From: Apodemus sylvaticus
Lineage: Eukaryota; Chordata; Mammalia; Rodentia; Muridae
Length of the DNA stretch: 64,000 nucleotides
Assembly: GCF_947179515.1 (NCBI RefSeq)
Contig: NC_067495.1
Span: 138,910,596 to 138,974,595 of the forward strand
Reading direction: 5' to 3'
Shown here: piece by piece, positions 23,071 to 34,719 of the stretch
Position numbering within the stretch: position 1 is the first letter of the stretch
How the letters are laid out: each line of letters opens with the position of its first letter
Program-made: the position numbers and the translations under genes
The notes under the pieces: model-generated
Told to the model about the DNA's origin: nothing
Databases searched by the model: none
What the model saw: the letters and a program-made list of their open reading frames with translations, nothing else

Positions 23071-24277
23071 TATCCTAGAGAGATATTTTTTGAAATGGAA
23101 TAAAGCATGGATGTATCTTACAATGGTTATTCTTACCCTAAAAGTGGATTATTTTAAGAAAATTATTAAAAGAATTTGATAGAGTATCTGTAACTTTTGA
23201 TAAATTTGTAGGTAACTTTTAGGATAATTGCCCCTAGTAATGCTATTGTTTTAATGCCAGTCAATTCCACAATTTTTCAATTGCAACTTCACTCTGGCAG
23301 CTTATTAAGTAGATTGGATATTCCAAGAAAGTTTGTTTCTCATTTAAGGCTTCTACTCTAGTAGATTTTGCAATAATAGCTTTTCCTTAGACTTTGGTTC
23401 TATAATTTTATCTGAAAGTTATTCATTATAAATTTGTTCAGTATTTTCTTTGCAGAAAAAAGAGAAGTGAGATGTGATGCTGACCGACTTTCCATGTCAA
23501 AAGCACAACTGGGAGCATTAGTACATTTAATTAAATTAATCTCAATATTTTCACAAATAATCATTTCTACTCATATTTAAAATAATCATTACATTTTAGC
23601 TCTCCAAATTGTTCTTTGCATGGGTGATTGTTTTCCTTTGCTAGCACTGGTTGCTATGAAAATAAGTTATGCAACAAATTGTTTTTAAAAATCAATTAAA
23701 TTTTATGTTATTTGATTCATATTTTGAAAATGAAGTGATTGCAAATATATACTTAAATTCTATACACTTGATATGGAACATCATAAGATACAAATTTCTT
23801 GGAATCAAAAGAAAGTCATCAATGATTCAGATTATTTGTATAATAGACTAATCCCATATCCTTTAACTGCAAGTCAAACTTGAGTACACAAAACCCTTTA
23901 TTTTTTTATTGTCTACTTTCTGAAATAGTTTCATTAAGAAAGTGCTTTCGATAAAATATATTAATTCCAAAACTTTATTACCATGTGAGATCAATAGAAG
24001 TGTTCTTTAAGGTAATCAATTCCAAGTACATTATGAATTATAAAAATTATGCATTAATTAATCAAATTGCTTTAATTTTATAGTGACTTTTGCTCAATAT
24101 AATCTAACATTAATGATTTCTTGCCAGTTCTACACTCTATGAAATGCAAACATACAATTTGCGATAAATGTCTCTGATTCTATCTTCATCTACATCTATG
24201 GTACATAAACGTATATTATGGTTATTACTGAGGTGTCCTTTGTACTCAGTCAGATCTATATTAAAACACAACTTTAC
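23071..24277. other. Unassigned AT-rich DNA
   Basis: About 1.2 kb with no repeat family or exon recognised. Confidence 0.45.
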
Positions 24278-24290
24278 AAAGTAAGTTTGC

Positions 24291-24448
24291 TTGATGCAAC
24301 AATGTAGGGGATTACCAGAATAGAGAAGTGGGAGGGGGTTGATTGGGGAACAGGCAGAGGGAAGAGGGCTTATGGATCTTATGGGGGTGGGGAACCAGGA
24401 AAGGGGAAATTATTTGGAATGTAAACAAAGAATATAGTAAATTAAAAA
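24291..24448 (+). mobile_element. Short 5'-truncated L1 3' end with TSD
   Basis: About 158 bp of 3'UTR ('gaagtgggagggggttgatt', 'gagggcttatggatcttatg', 'ggggaaattatttggaatgt') and an A tail. Candidate TSD: 'aaagtaagtttgc' at 24278-24290 versus 'aaagtatgtttgc' at 24449-24461. Confidence 0.85.
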
Positions 24449-24461
24449 AAAGTATGTTTGC

Positions 24462-25465
24462 AAAATCTATTTTAAATTTCTGGACCTCATTTGTCTTCCT
24501 TATTCAGTTAAAGCTATACCATATATTTTTAGGATTATCAATAATTATCATTAAATATTTAAGGGTCTAAGTATAAAACAGATGATAAGTAAATGATATT
24601 ATATACAAGATTTATAAAATTTTCTGGAAATATTGAGGTAGGAGTTGCTTGAAATATCTGGTCATACCATATCCACAACCTAAAAACAAAAATAAATGCT
24701 TAGATCACTGTTTTCTCCAAGCTATCCCTACCTTTATATTCACATCATAATGTATTCTACACTTGAACTGCAGAGTAAAATTAAATTATTTTTTAATTTG
24801 TTGGATTATTTTAATATTTTATATGAGCAATAAAAAAATAGAAGGACGAAGTTTGGTGTGGAGAAATGAGACCATTTGTATCACAGACCTAAGTAGGTAT
24901 CCTTAGGCATTTAGACCTGAGGGGAACTGTAAAAATATTTCAAAAATTGTCCTAGGACATTCCTCAAATGCTGTAAACAAGAATTCATCAGGTATTGTTT
25001 GGAGAGTTCATTGAAAATTATAGGAGTTTTGTTGAAAAGAAGAGAGACTAATAATCATATTGTAAAACAGGAACCTTGAAGAAAATAATCAACACTGTCT
25101 ATAATAACAGCCCTGGAATATAAGCACACATACAAGTTACAATGAAGTGGAAAGAATGACATGGAAAAATTTGTGTACATTTGGAAAGATAATTGTTAAA
25201 AATATGTTGTTTAAAATAGTATAAAACCATACATCTAAAATTTCAATGAACACAAGCTAGAAAATAAAAGCAAAATTACTACAAGCTTCCTTATGGGTAA
25301 ACTTCAGAACTTGAATGATAAAGATGATTTCAAAGTATTCACAAAAAGGGAAATGAAATACAAAGGAGCAGTGATGTAAATGTTTTTTAAATACTGTCAC
25401 AAATTATGATCATTAATTACAGTCCTCTATTTTAATTGTTTAAAAAATGTAAGGTAGGTAGAATG
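24462..25465. other. Unassigned AT-rich DNA
   Basis: About 1 kb with nothing recognised. Confidence 0.45.
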
Positions 25466-25469
25466 ATTT

Positions 25470-26416
25470 CTAGTTTTGTGAGGAAGCAACAGATTGTGTT
25501 CAAAAGTAGTTGTATCAATTTGCAGACCCACAGCAATGGAGTATTCCTCTTTCTCCACATCCTCGTCAGCACGTGCAGTCACCTTCCTTTTTTATCTTAC
25601 CCATTCTGATTTGTGTACAGTAGAATCTCAAGGTCATTTTTATTTGCATTTTCTTAATGACTAGGAATGTTGAACATTTCTTTAATTGCTTCACAGCCAT
25701 TTGAGATTCTTCAGTTGAGAATTCTCTGCCTAGTTCTGTACCCCATATTTAATAGGGTTATTTGGTTCTCTGGAGTTTAACTTCTTGAATTCTTTTGTAT
25801 ATTTTGGACAATAGCACTTTATTAAATGTAGGGTTGTTAAAGATTTTTCCTAATCTGTGGGATGCTGTTTTGTCCAATTGACAGTAGCCTTTGCCTTATA
25901 GAATCTTTCAATTTTATGAGGTTCCATTTGCTTATTGTTGATCTTAGAACATAAGCCATTGGTGTTCTGTTCAGGAAAATTTCCCTTGTGCCCATGTGTT
26001 CAAGGCTCTTTTCCACTTTCTCTTCTACTTGATTCAGTGCATTTGGTTTTATGTGGAGGTCCTTGATCCACTTGAACTTGTGCTTTGTACAAGAAAATAA
26101 GGATAGATCTATTTGCATTCTTCTACATGTTGTCAGATGAAAGAGCACCATTTGTTGAAAATGCTATCTTTTCCCCACTGGGTACATTTGGATTTTTTTT
26201 TCAAAGATGAGGTGACCAAGGTGTATGGGTTTATTTTCAGGTGACCAAGGTGTATGGGTTTATTTCTGGGTCTTTAATTTTATTCTTTGATCCACCCGCC
26301 TGTCTCTGTACCAATAACATGTGGTTTTTATCACTATTGCTTTGTAGTATAGCTTGTGGTCAGATATGGTGATTCCCCCAAGAAGTTCTTTTCTTGTTAA
26401 GTGCAGATTTTTCACA
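25470..26416 (-). mobile_element. Old L1 ORF2, minus strand (left part, split by B1)
   Basis: Antisense ORF2 words in order: 'ctctttctccacatcctcgt', 'tagggttatttggttctctg', 'tttatgtggaggtccttgat', 'gtatagcttgtggtcaga'. More diverged than the neighbours. It carries an internal 29-bp tandem duplication at 26211-26268. The element continues at 26573 after a B1 insertion. Confidence 0.85.
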
Positions 26417-26562
26417 GCCGGGCGGTGGTGACACAAGTGTTTAATCCCAGCCCTTGGGAAGCTGAGGCAGGCGGATTTTTGAGTTCGAGGCCAGTCTGGT
26501 ACAGAGTGAGTTCCAGAACAGCCAGAGCTACACAGAGAAACCCTGTCTTGAAAAACCAGAAT
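26417..26562 (+). mobile_element. B1 SINE nested in old L1, with TSD
   Basis: Full-length B1: 'gccgggcggtggtgacacaa', 'gaggcaggcggatttttgag', 'ttcgaggccagtctggta' and 'cacagagaaaccctgtcttg' then an A-rich end. The 'ggatttttgagttcg' block is of the mouse type. TSD 'agatttttcac' at 26405-26415 and 'agattttcac' at 26563-26572. It is 7SL-derived; a polymerase III promoter is expected inside, but its activity here is unknown. Confidence 0.95.
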
Positions 26563-26572
26563 AGATTTTCAC

Positions 26573-26815
26573 TATGCTGTTTTTTTTTTATTCCAGATGA
26601 ATTTGTGAATTGCTCTTTCTATCTCTGTGAAGAATTGAGTTGGAATTTTGATGGGGATTGCATTGAATCTGTAGTTTGCTTTGGTAAGATGGCCGTTTTT
26701 TTCTATGTTCATCCTGGTGATCCATGAGTATGGGAAATCTGTCCATATTCTGAAATATTCTTCAATTACAACTCTTTCCTCTTTTCCTTTCATTGTCATA
26801 TCATAGAAAGTAAGC
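26573..26815 (-). mobile_element. Old L1 ORF2, minus strand (right part)
   Basis: Continues the interrupted L1: 'attccagatgaatttgtgaa', 'gaagaattgagttggaattt', 'ggggattgcattgaatctgt'. On the minus strand it encodes the PTQFFTE..FIWN region of the RT thumb/linker. Confidence 0.85.
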
Positions 26816-27020
26816 TAATGGGGAGGGGGAATGAACTTTTGTCCTGGAAATAAAAACATAACAAATACAATTTATGTATTTTTTAAATAAAGTTGGTTTA
26901 TAACATTGACCTATATAAAATTGTAACCTGGCTTCCCAACTGCCACTTCAGTTCTATAATATTGGCTATGAAGAGGCTATTTAACAATGTAGAATTCTCA
27001 CTGTGACATAATCTGTTCCA

Positions 27021-27045
27021 TTTTATTTTATTTTATTTTATTTTA
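27021..27045. repeat. (TTTTA)n short tandem repeat
   Basis: Five TTTTA units just before the reversed tail of the next L1. Confidence 0.9.
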
Positions 27046-27059
27046 CATTTAAGGTGCTT

Positions 27060-28473
27060 TTTTAAATTTTATTCGATATATTTTTTAATTACATTTCAAA
27101 TGATTTCCCCTTTTCTGGTTCCCCACTCCCCGAAAGTCACATAAGCCCCCTTCCTTCCCTCTGTTCTCCCACCCATCTCTTCCCACTTCCCCGTTCTGGT
27201 TTTGCCCTATACTACACTGGGTCTTTCCAGAACTAGGGGCCACTCCTCCGTTCTTCTTGTACTTCATTTGATGTGTGGATTATGTTTTGCATATTCCAGT
27301 TTTCCAAGCTAATATCCACTTATCAGTGAGTACATACCATGATTCATATTTTGAGTCTGGGTTACCTCACTTAGTATGATGTTCTCTAGCTCCATCCATT
27401 TGTCTAAGAATTTCATGAATTCATTGTTTCTAATGGCTGAATAGTACTCCATTGTGTAGATATACCACATTTTTTGCATCCATTCCTCTATTGAGGGATA
27501 CCTGTGTTCTTTCCAGCTTCTGGAAATTATAAATAGGGCTGCTATGAACATATTGGAACATGTATCCTTATTACATGGTGGGGAATCCTCTGGGTATATG
27601 CCCAGGAGTGGTATAGCAGGATCTTCTGGAAGTGAGGTACCCAGTTTTCTGAGCGATTGCCAGACTGATTTCCAGAGTGGTTGTACTAATTTGCAACCAC
27701 ACTAGCTGTGGAGGAGTGTTCCTCTTTCTCCACATCCTCGCCAACATCTGCTGTCTCCTGAGTTTTATCTTAGCCATTCTGACTGGTATAAGGTGAAATC
27801 TCAGGGTTGTTTTGATTTGCATTTCCCTGATGACTGGTGAAGTTGAGCATTTTTTAAGATGCTTCTCTGCCATCCGAAGTTCTTCAGGTGAGAATTCTTT
27901 GTTTAACTCTGTACCCCATTTTTTAATAGGGTTATTTGGTTTTCTGGAGTCTAACTTCTTGAGTTCTTTGTATATATTGGATATTAGCCCTCTATCTGAT
28001 GTAGGGTTGGTGAAGATCTTTTCCCAATTTGTTGGTTGCCGATTTGTCCTTTTGATGGTGTCCTTTGCTTTACAGAAACTTTGTAATTTTATGAGGTCCC
28101 ATTTGTCAATTCTTGATGATCTTAGAGCATATGCTATTGGTGTTCTGTTCATAAACTTTCTCCCTGTACTGATGTCCTCAAGGGTCTTCCCCAGCTTCTT
28201 TTCTATTAGCTTCAGAGTGTCTGCCTTTATGTGGAGGTCCTTGATCCATTTGGATTTGAGCTTAGTACAAGGAGACAAGGATGGATCAATTCGCATTCTT
28301 CTGCATGCTGACCTCCAATTGAACCAGCACCATTTGTTGAAAAGGCTGTCTCATTTCCATTGGATGTTTTCAGCCCCTTTGTCCAGGATCAAGTGGCCAT
28401 AGGTGTGTGGGTTCATTTCTGGATCTTCAATCCTGTTCCATTGATCTGCCTGCCTGTCGCTGTACCAATACCA
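27060..28473 (-). mobile_element. 5'-truncated L1, minus strand
   Basis: The reversed tail ('ttttattcgatatatttttt'), the 3'UTR and the ORF2 C-terminal third follow without inversion, stopping near 28473 at 'gctgtaccaataccat'. No convincing TSD was seen. It is one of the better preserved copies. Confidence 0.93.
27571..28296 (-). pseudogene. L1 ORF2 C-terminal remnant (241-aa open stretch)
   Basis: Minus-strand open frame from MRIDPSLSPCTKL through KEFSPEELRMAEKHLKKCST into the Cys-rich region. Two differences from the sister copies stand out. A 3-bp duplication near 28117-28122 gives an extra Ser (ALRSSRIDKW). A small deletion at about 27760 ('gagttttatcttag') shifts the frame before the Cys-rich motif, so the C-X3-C-X7-H-X4-C pattern is lost. 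No RT catalytic motif is present in this truncated copy. Confidence 0.88.
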
Positions 28474-28662
28474 TAGATACCATAATGATATAAGTAGGGT
28501 GTTCTATTATTTTGGAATGGTCATTATAGCATTTTATATTTATACTGTATTTTGTGCATGAACACCTTGTGATTCTATATGTTAAGTTATTATTTGATAT
28601 TCTATATGTATAAATGTATATGTACCAGAATTTTTTATATGTTCAAGTTAATCATCATCTCT

Positions 28663-28684
28663 TTGTTGTTGTTGTTGTTGTTGT
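28663..28684. repeat. (TTG)n short tandem repeat
   Basis: About seven TTG units immediately before a reversed L1 tail. Confidence 0.9.
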
Positions 28685-28687
28685 TTC

Positions 28688-28838
28688 TTTTTTATATTTG
28701 ATAAATATTTTATTTACATTTCAAATGATTTCCCCTTTTCTAGACCCCCACTCCCGGAAAGTCCCATCAGCCCCCTTCCCTCCCCCACCCTTCCCACTTC
28801 CCTGTTCTGGTTTTGCCCTATACTGCTTCACTGAGTCT
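28688..28838 (-). mobile_element. Short 5'-truncated L1 3' end, minus strand
   Basis: About 150 bp: 'tttatttacatttcaaatga', 'ccccactcccggaaagtccc', 'cctatactgcttcactgagt'. Only the 3'UTR is present. Confidence 0.9.
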
Positions 28839-29942
28839 AAATTTATTTTCTTTTCTTTTACATATTTATTCTTTCCTTCTTTATTTAAAAACAATAGTTC
28901 AGATCTCAATTGTTGCTGAAAGCATCTTTGCAACATATATCATTTGGTATACATTTAAGTAATAAAATATTCTACAAAAAGAAAATAAAGCACTCTATAG
29001 AGAGTGTTTTCCTAATTGTGCTCGTACTGGGAAGAAGCTCATCAGATTTTATCCATTGTGAAGATTTGCTTTGGAATCAGTTGGAATAGAATAGTTTAAT
29101 CTATTGAATTGTTTGATATTTGAAAACACAGTTTACTATCAGATCAAATATTGTATAGAAATAAGTATAGATTGGAATTGACCAAGTGTATTTTCAGTCT
29201 CACTAAAAAAGTACCAAAATACCATAAATTACAATTGTGCTATTTAACACATTTTATCTTTTCTACTTTATGTGGGGTTTTGATTTATTTTTGAAGCATA
29301 TTGAGCACATAGATTACTTTTAGAATTAGAGGTCATTTGTGTCTCTTGCATTTTGCAATTGTCTTACATCTATGACACATATGCCCATTTTGAGAATGAA
29401 TGCCTTTATTTTTATTAACAATGTTAATTTCATGCATTTATATTGGATTAAAACAAACCAAAGCAAACACAAATCTGTATTAGCAAAATTTGTGTTTCTT
29501 TATCATAGATTCCTTCCAATTAGGAGATAATTGTGGTTACTCTGTGTTCATGTGTGTAAGCCATGGGTCATGATTTCAGAGGTTTCATTCTATGCTTCAT
29601 TGTCTTTGTCCTTGAGGTGCAGCAGGATCCTGGCAGTGCAGAGCAGCACATGTCATATAAGATGTATAGCATCATGAAAGTCAGTTATGGGGATAACAAG
29701 TTAATGAAAAGTTATTAAGGATTTAAAGAAGATTAAAAAATCCTCCCAATAATAGCTGTTTGATTAAATGGGGTTTTTTAAGTCTAATTTTAAATTTCCA
29801 TATACAAATCAGTTTCTATAGTGCTAAATTTTATCACAAGCTGATTTAAAGGACTTTGTGACTACTTTGAAGTCATACTATGTACTTTCTTTTCCTGCAA
29901 TACTACTCTAACTTTAGAAAGCTTACCTTGGGGATGATGCAA

Positions 29943-29944
<2 letters not shown>
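28839..29944. other. Unassigned DNA
   Basis: About 1.1 kb with no recognised repeat or exon. Confidence 0.45.

Positions 29945-29981
<37 letters not shown>
29945..29981. repeat. (TG)n microsatellite
   Basis: Pure TG run of about 37 bp. Confidence 0.97.
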
Positions 29982-30035
29982 GAATGAACATTTGAATTGT
30001 TTTGTACACTATAAAGATACTATGGAAGTTATCTT

Positions 30036-30198
30036 TTTTTATTGGATATATTTTTTATTTACATTTCAAATGATTTCCCCTTTTCTTGCCCCCCACTCCC
30101 TGAAAGACACATAAGCCCCTTTCCCTCCCCATGTTTTCCCATCTACCCCTTCCCACTTCCCTGTTCTGGATTTGCCCTATACTGTTACACTGAGTCTT
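30036..30198 (-). mobile_element. Short L1 insertion (163 bp) with 16-bp TSD
   Basis: Reversed L1 3'UTR end only ('tatttacatttcaaatgatt' to 'tgttacactgagtctt'). TSD 'ctatggaagttatctt' at 30020-30035 and 'ctatggaagctatctt' at 30199-30214. The right edge 'tctt/aa' fits the L1 endonuclease site on the minus strand. Confidence 0.94.
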
Positions 30199-30214
30199 CT
30201 ATGGAAGCTATCTT

Positions 30215-31720
30215 AATTAGTCATTCTATCAGTAGTCATTTTTAAAAATCTTTAACCCACAATTTTGGTTATTACCTCTTCTGATCTACTTATTGGTATT
30301 GTCTCAGTGCCCACAACAAGATCTGGAAGATATTAAATACTCAAATATAATGTCAACATGCATATTTTTCTTTACAGGTTGCATGTTTATAAATAACTTA
30401 TAGATAGAATATTGGAAATATCAGCCCCATCAGAAAGTACAAAAATCTCATGTTCATATCACCTAGCTTCACCAGTTACCAACTCATGGTCAATTATGGG
30501 TCATGTATACTCATTCACACACTTGGCTGACCATCTTTCCTGCAACAAGCTGAGTTCATTTGTAACCCCTTTTTCAATAGATCACTGCAGGCTTTCCCGA
30601 GTTGGTGTACTCAAGAGATATATAGAAACAAAATTGTGAGGGAATACCTACTGCTGTAATCACAGAAAACATGTCCAAAGCTTATGAGAAAATATAGATT
30701 TTCTGCAATTGTTTTGTTCCTTAGGGTAAATAATTGACACATGATAAGAAAACTAGGGACATGTACTTAGAGTTGAATCTGAAAATGACACACAGAAAAA
30801 TGGCCACAATTTTCTATTTGGGGTTCAAAGGAATTGCATAGCAGCTTCACTTGCATTTTCATATAGAGAATATGAAAATTTCTAACCAGCTTAACACTAA
30901 ATGATTTTTAGGTATTGTATCAGATAAAGAAATTATTTGCCAAAACACAGGAAAACAGCAGTCTAGTTGGCATCAGCCACTTATTGTAAATGAACTGAAA
31001 ATATTTTAAATAGTTGTATTTTTGCTCTCTGATAATTTCATGTTTCTTTTGTTTCAATTGTTATAACATTATTACATTTAGTATTAAAAATAAATTTTAT
31101 TTGTTCTATCAATTGATCTGGGGCATAACCAAATCCATCTTACCAATATTATTCCAAATTACAGCCAATATTTTAAATGTTCAATATTTTGTAGCATTTT
31201 CTTTTTCAAAGAGTTTCAAGTAAAATGGCAGTAGTAAGTCTGTTTTCTGGAAAATTCCGACATTATTTCTTGTTGTTCTTGTTGTTCTATTTCCTTAAAA
31301 TTTTGGTGAACTAACTTTGTGTTATACAGGGACAAGGCAGTGTTATTTTTGCTGTGGCATGATTCATTGATTTGGAGTGGCACTATTTACTGCATGCTCA
31401 TCTGAGAATACTACAAAAAGAACTGTGCAAGCATATTCAGGTTTTATTTGCAAGCTTCCTAAGATGCCAACAATCATCCAATACCATCAATGATAACAGG
31501 AGCAATTTACAACTTTAGTGTTATTCTAATCTGCCTTTCCAGTTTTCATTCTTTAAAACAGTCACATTTCCAAAAAACATTCATTGTATCATTCACAAAT
31601 GTGTTCAACAAATAGTCATTATACATTTGCTTTATACCAGATCTTCTGCAAGGCAGTGAGGGTAACTTTATGACCTAACTTCAATTCTTCCTGTAAGAAG
31701 AACATGATACCTGAAAAAAA
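30215..31720. other. Unassigned AT-rich DNA
   Basis: About 1.5 kb. No family recognised; short ORFs at 30412-30639 and 31014-31223 (+) show no domain. Confidence 0.45.
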
Positions 31721-31732
31721 AATATGTGTGTA

Positions 31733-31780
<48 letters not shown>

Positions 31781-31818
31781 TATGTGTGTGTGTGTGTATT
31801 ATGTATGTATATATGAAA
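31721..31818. repeat. Compound (TA)n/(TG)n microsatellite
   Basis: A TA run of about 50 bp flanked by TG/TATG repeats. Confidence 0.95.
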
Positions 31819-31859
31819 CCTTTTTGCTATTGTTGATGTTTTAATTTCTTTCATTTAAG

Positions 31860-32084
31860 TAAAGATTTTTTTTTATTTTAATCTTATGTGTACAATGTTT
31901 TGCCTTCTTGATTGTCTGTGAAATGTGTGTTTCTGGTATCTATTGTGTCCATAAGAGATTAATCTCTTAGGATTGAAGTTACATATATTTGTGAGCTGGC
32001 ATGTAGGACATGTAAAATGAACCCAAGACTTCCGCATGAAGAGCCAGTGCTCTTAACATCTGAGACATCTCTCTAGCCACCAAC
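31860..32084 (-). mobile_element. B3 SINE, antisense
   Basis: Antisense B3 order: 'ttatgtgtacaatgttttgc', 'tcttaggattgaagttacat', 'gagctggcatgtaggacatg', 'aatgaacccaagacttccgc', and the head 'ctgagacatctctctagcca'. Confidence 0.7.
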
Positions 32085-32713
32085 TTCCATGATGTACTAG
32101 GAAGAAGACTGTACTATTCTTAATGGGAGGTAATTTGGATATAAGCTTATTCACTAGCATGTAGACATTTTGTATCCATGTAGATTGATTTTTGAGTTAA
32201 AAAGTATTCTACTGCAATTAAAACTAAAATTATCCATGATATTTAATATTCAACATGTTATATCATTTCAAAAGTGTTAACTGGTTGGTGCTTCACAGTA
32301 AGCTCATGAAATATGTACTAGTGTAATTATCTTTGTTCCCCTGTGAAGCTACCCTCCTTTAATTCTTCATGCCTGATGATATACGCTTCTCTTATTTTCA
32401 CAGATTATTTTCAATTATGATCTTACCTGTCTTGTTCTAGAGGATCTGCTACCAACATCCTCTCTGTGCCCTCTATACCTTAGTCCCAGTTGGTTAATTT
32501 GTCTCTATCTTCTTCCTCTGTTCTTCTTTCCTGCATACTGCTGATGTGCTAATGTCCATAACCCATGAATGGAATATTCTCATCTTTTACTATACTTGAG
32601 TGCATGAAAATATGCTCATTATTTTAAATACCACCTCTGTGTTTCTAAAATTATCACCAATAATCATCTTCAATCTGGACTACTTCTCTAAAATCTAATC
32701 TTTAAATAACTGA
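32085..32713. other. Unassigned DNA
   Basis: About 630 bp, pyrimidine-rich in places, no family recognised. Confidence 0.4.
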
Positions 32714-33520
32714 TAAACTTCATTAGTCATTAGGGAATGCAAATCAAAACAATCCTGAGATTTCACTTTACACCAGTCAGAATGGCTAAGATTCAAAATT
32801 CAGGAGGCAGCATTGGTTGGCAAGGATGTGGAGAAAGAGGAACACTCCTCCACTGCTGATGGGGTTGCAAATTGGTACAACCACTCTGAAAATCAGTCTG
32901 GTAGATCCTCAGAAAACTGGGCACCTCACTTCCGGAAGATCCTGCTATACCATTCCTGGGCATATACCCAGAGGATTCCCCACCATGTAATAAGGATACA
33001 TGCTCCACTATGTTCATAGCAGTCCTATTTATAATAGCTAGAAGCTGGAAAGAACCCAGGTGTCCCTCAACAGAAGAATGGATGCAAAAAATGTGGTATA
33101 TATACACAATGGAGTACTATTCAGCCATTAGAAACAATGAGTTCATGAAATTCTTAGACAAATGGATGGAGCTGGAGATCATCATACTAAGTGAGGTAAC
33201 CCACTCTCAACAGATCATTCATGGTATGCACTCACTAATAAGTGTATATTAGCCTAGAAAATGGAAATGGCCAAAACATAATCCACACATCAAATGATGT
33301 CCAAGAGGAACAGAGGAGTGGCCCCTGGTTCTGGAAAGACTCAGTGCAGCAGTATAGGGCAATACCAGAACAGGGAAGTGGGAAGGGGTAGATGGGAGAA
33401 CAGGGGGAGGGAAGAGGGCTTATGGGACTTTCAGGGAGTGGGGGGCCAGAAAAGGGGAAATCATTTGAAATGTAAATAAAAAATATATCGAATTAAAAAC
33501 AAAAAAGAAAAAAAAAACTT
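32714..33520 (+). mobile_element. 5'-truncated L1, plus strand
   Basis: Starts inside ORF2 at 'aacttcattagtcattaggg', runs through the Cys-rich region (a frameshifted EKEEHSSTADG reading at 32828) and the C-terminus ending ISVY-stop near 33252. A complete 3'UTR and an A-rich tail to about 33520 follow. No inversion; TSD not clear. Confidence 0.93.
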
Positions 33521-33845
33521 GAACAAAATTTAAAAAATGCAATTCTGCAAAGTTATCTTATATAATAAGAAAATCAATTTTCAGAAACATCCAAATACTG
33601 GTAAAGCTTGAAAGCACTTTGTCTATTTGTAATAAATATGTTTGCCTATTCATCTATTTAAATCTTCATCTATATTTGATACATCATGTTCATATATTAT
33701 TCATAAATCTAATTCTATACTGCACATTTATTTGTTTAAGTAATTTTAATTATCAACCATAAGTTACAGCTCTTCCCAACTTCATGTTCTTAAAAAGTTT
33801 ACAGGTTATTTTACAATAAAATGATAGAACTATTTTTATTTGAAA
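33521..33845. other. Unassigned AT-rich DNA
   Basis: About 325 bp with nothing recognised. Confidence 0.4.
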
Positions 33846-34022
33846 AAACGTTTTTCATATGGTGTATTATAATCACAGTTTATACTTCTGCAGTTCCTCT
33901 CAGATCATCCCCACCTCCCTACCCAGAAAACCCTATTCCCTTTCTTTCAATGGAGCCTTGATATAATAACCACACTTTAGTGTAGGCCCCATGCTGTTTT
34001 TTTAGACATTTTCTTTGGGAGG
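33846..34022 (-). mobile_element. Old Lx-like L1 3' end, antisense (left part)
   Basis: Reads 'tttcatatggtgtattataa', 'ctctcagatcatccccacct', 'ccctacccagaaaacccta', the antisense start of an old L1 3'UTR that appears to resume at 34720. The poly(T) and microsatellites between may have grown within it. Confidence 0.5.
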
Positions 34023-34023
34023 C

Positions 34024-34049
34024 TTTTTTTTTTTTTTTTTTTTTTTTTT
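34024..34049. repeat. Poly(T) run
   Basis: About 26 consecutive T; likely the reversed A tail of a lost or unrecognised insertion. Confidence 0.9.
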
Positions 34050-34157
34050 GCTTTTTGTTTTATAGGTCTTTAGCTTATATGTTATGATTAATGATTTTGT
34101 TTTTATTGTTGATTTTTTCCTCTTTTGAGATTATAATTTTAATCTCTGCAAACCCTC

Positions 34158-34197
34158 TCATATATATATAATATATATATGTAAATATATATATTTA

Positions 34198-34228
<31 letters not shown>

Positions 34229-34237
34229 CGTGTGCGT

Positions 34238-34281
<44 letters not shown>
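34158..34281. repeat. Compound (TA)n/(TG)n/(CGTG)n microsatellite
   Basis: TA stretches followed by about 75 bp of TG with GCGTGT interruptions. The cysteine/valine-rich ORFs over it (34206-34388 and 34210-34470) are translation artefacts. Confidence 0.95.
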
Positions 34282-34285
<4 letters not shown>

Positions 34286-34304
34286 TAGCATTTATATTGA
34301 TCTT

Positions 34305-34717
34305 TGTAACTGGGTCCCTGGAAGAGAAGCTGGAGATAGATGGAGGGGCCGTGAAAAAGAACAGAGGTCAGGACCATGTAATTGCTGATCGAGGCCCAAA
34401 GTTTTATTGGAGTCTGACAATTTTGAGGCTTTTGTGGCAAGTCCCTCCCCCCAAACTCAGTGGGTGTTAGCTCCCCTGCTCCACACTGTTCAGTGGATAA
34501 CCTGCTTGATTCAGGAAACTGTAGATCTGGCAGATCAAAGGACTTCAGTACCCCACCTCAGGCTAGCTCAGGTCTTAGCTGGCAGCTCTCAGGTATTCAC
34601 AGGAAGTTATAGGTTCTTTGGAGAAAAGTGGGTCAGAAGCTCAAAGGCTGGATTGTAGCTAGCCCCAAGGCTATGGGAAGGGCTCAGTTCCTGACACTGT
34701 AAAAATGGCTCACTACA
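34305..34717 (-). mobile_element. Solo-LTR-like element, family not identified
   Basis: 413 bp that is less AT-rich than its surroundings. On the minus strand it starts 'tgtagtgagccatttttaca' and ends 'ccagggacccagttaca', that is TG...CA. An AATAAA ('ccaataaaactttgggcct') lies about 115 bp before the end, as in an LTR R region. No internal retroviral sequence adjoins it and I could not read a TSD. An old endogenous retrovirus solo LTR is the best reading; the family is not recognised. Confidence 0.55.
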
Positions 34718-34719
34718 GG

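Noticed and set aside
34305..34717. A protein-coding exon, because of its higher GC content
   Set aside because: No sustained frame without crossing the neighbouring microsatellite, and the TG...CA ends plus AATAAA fit an LTR better.
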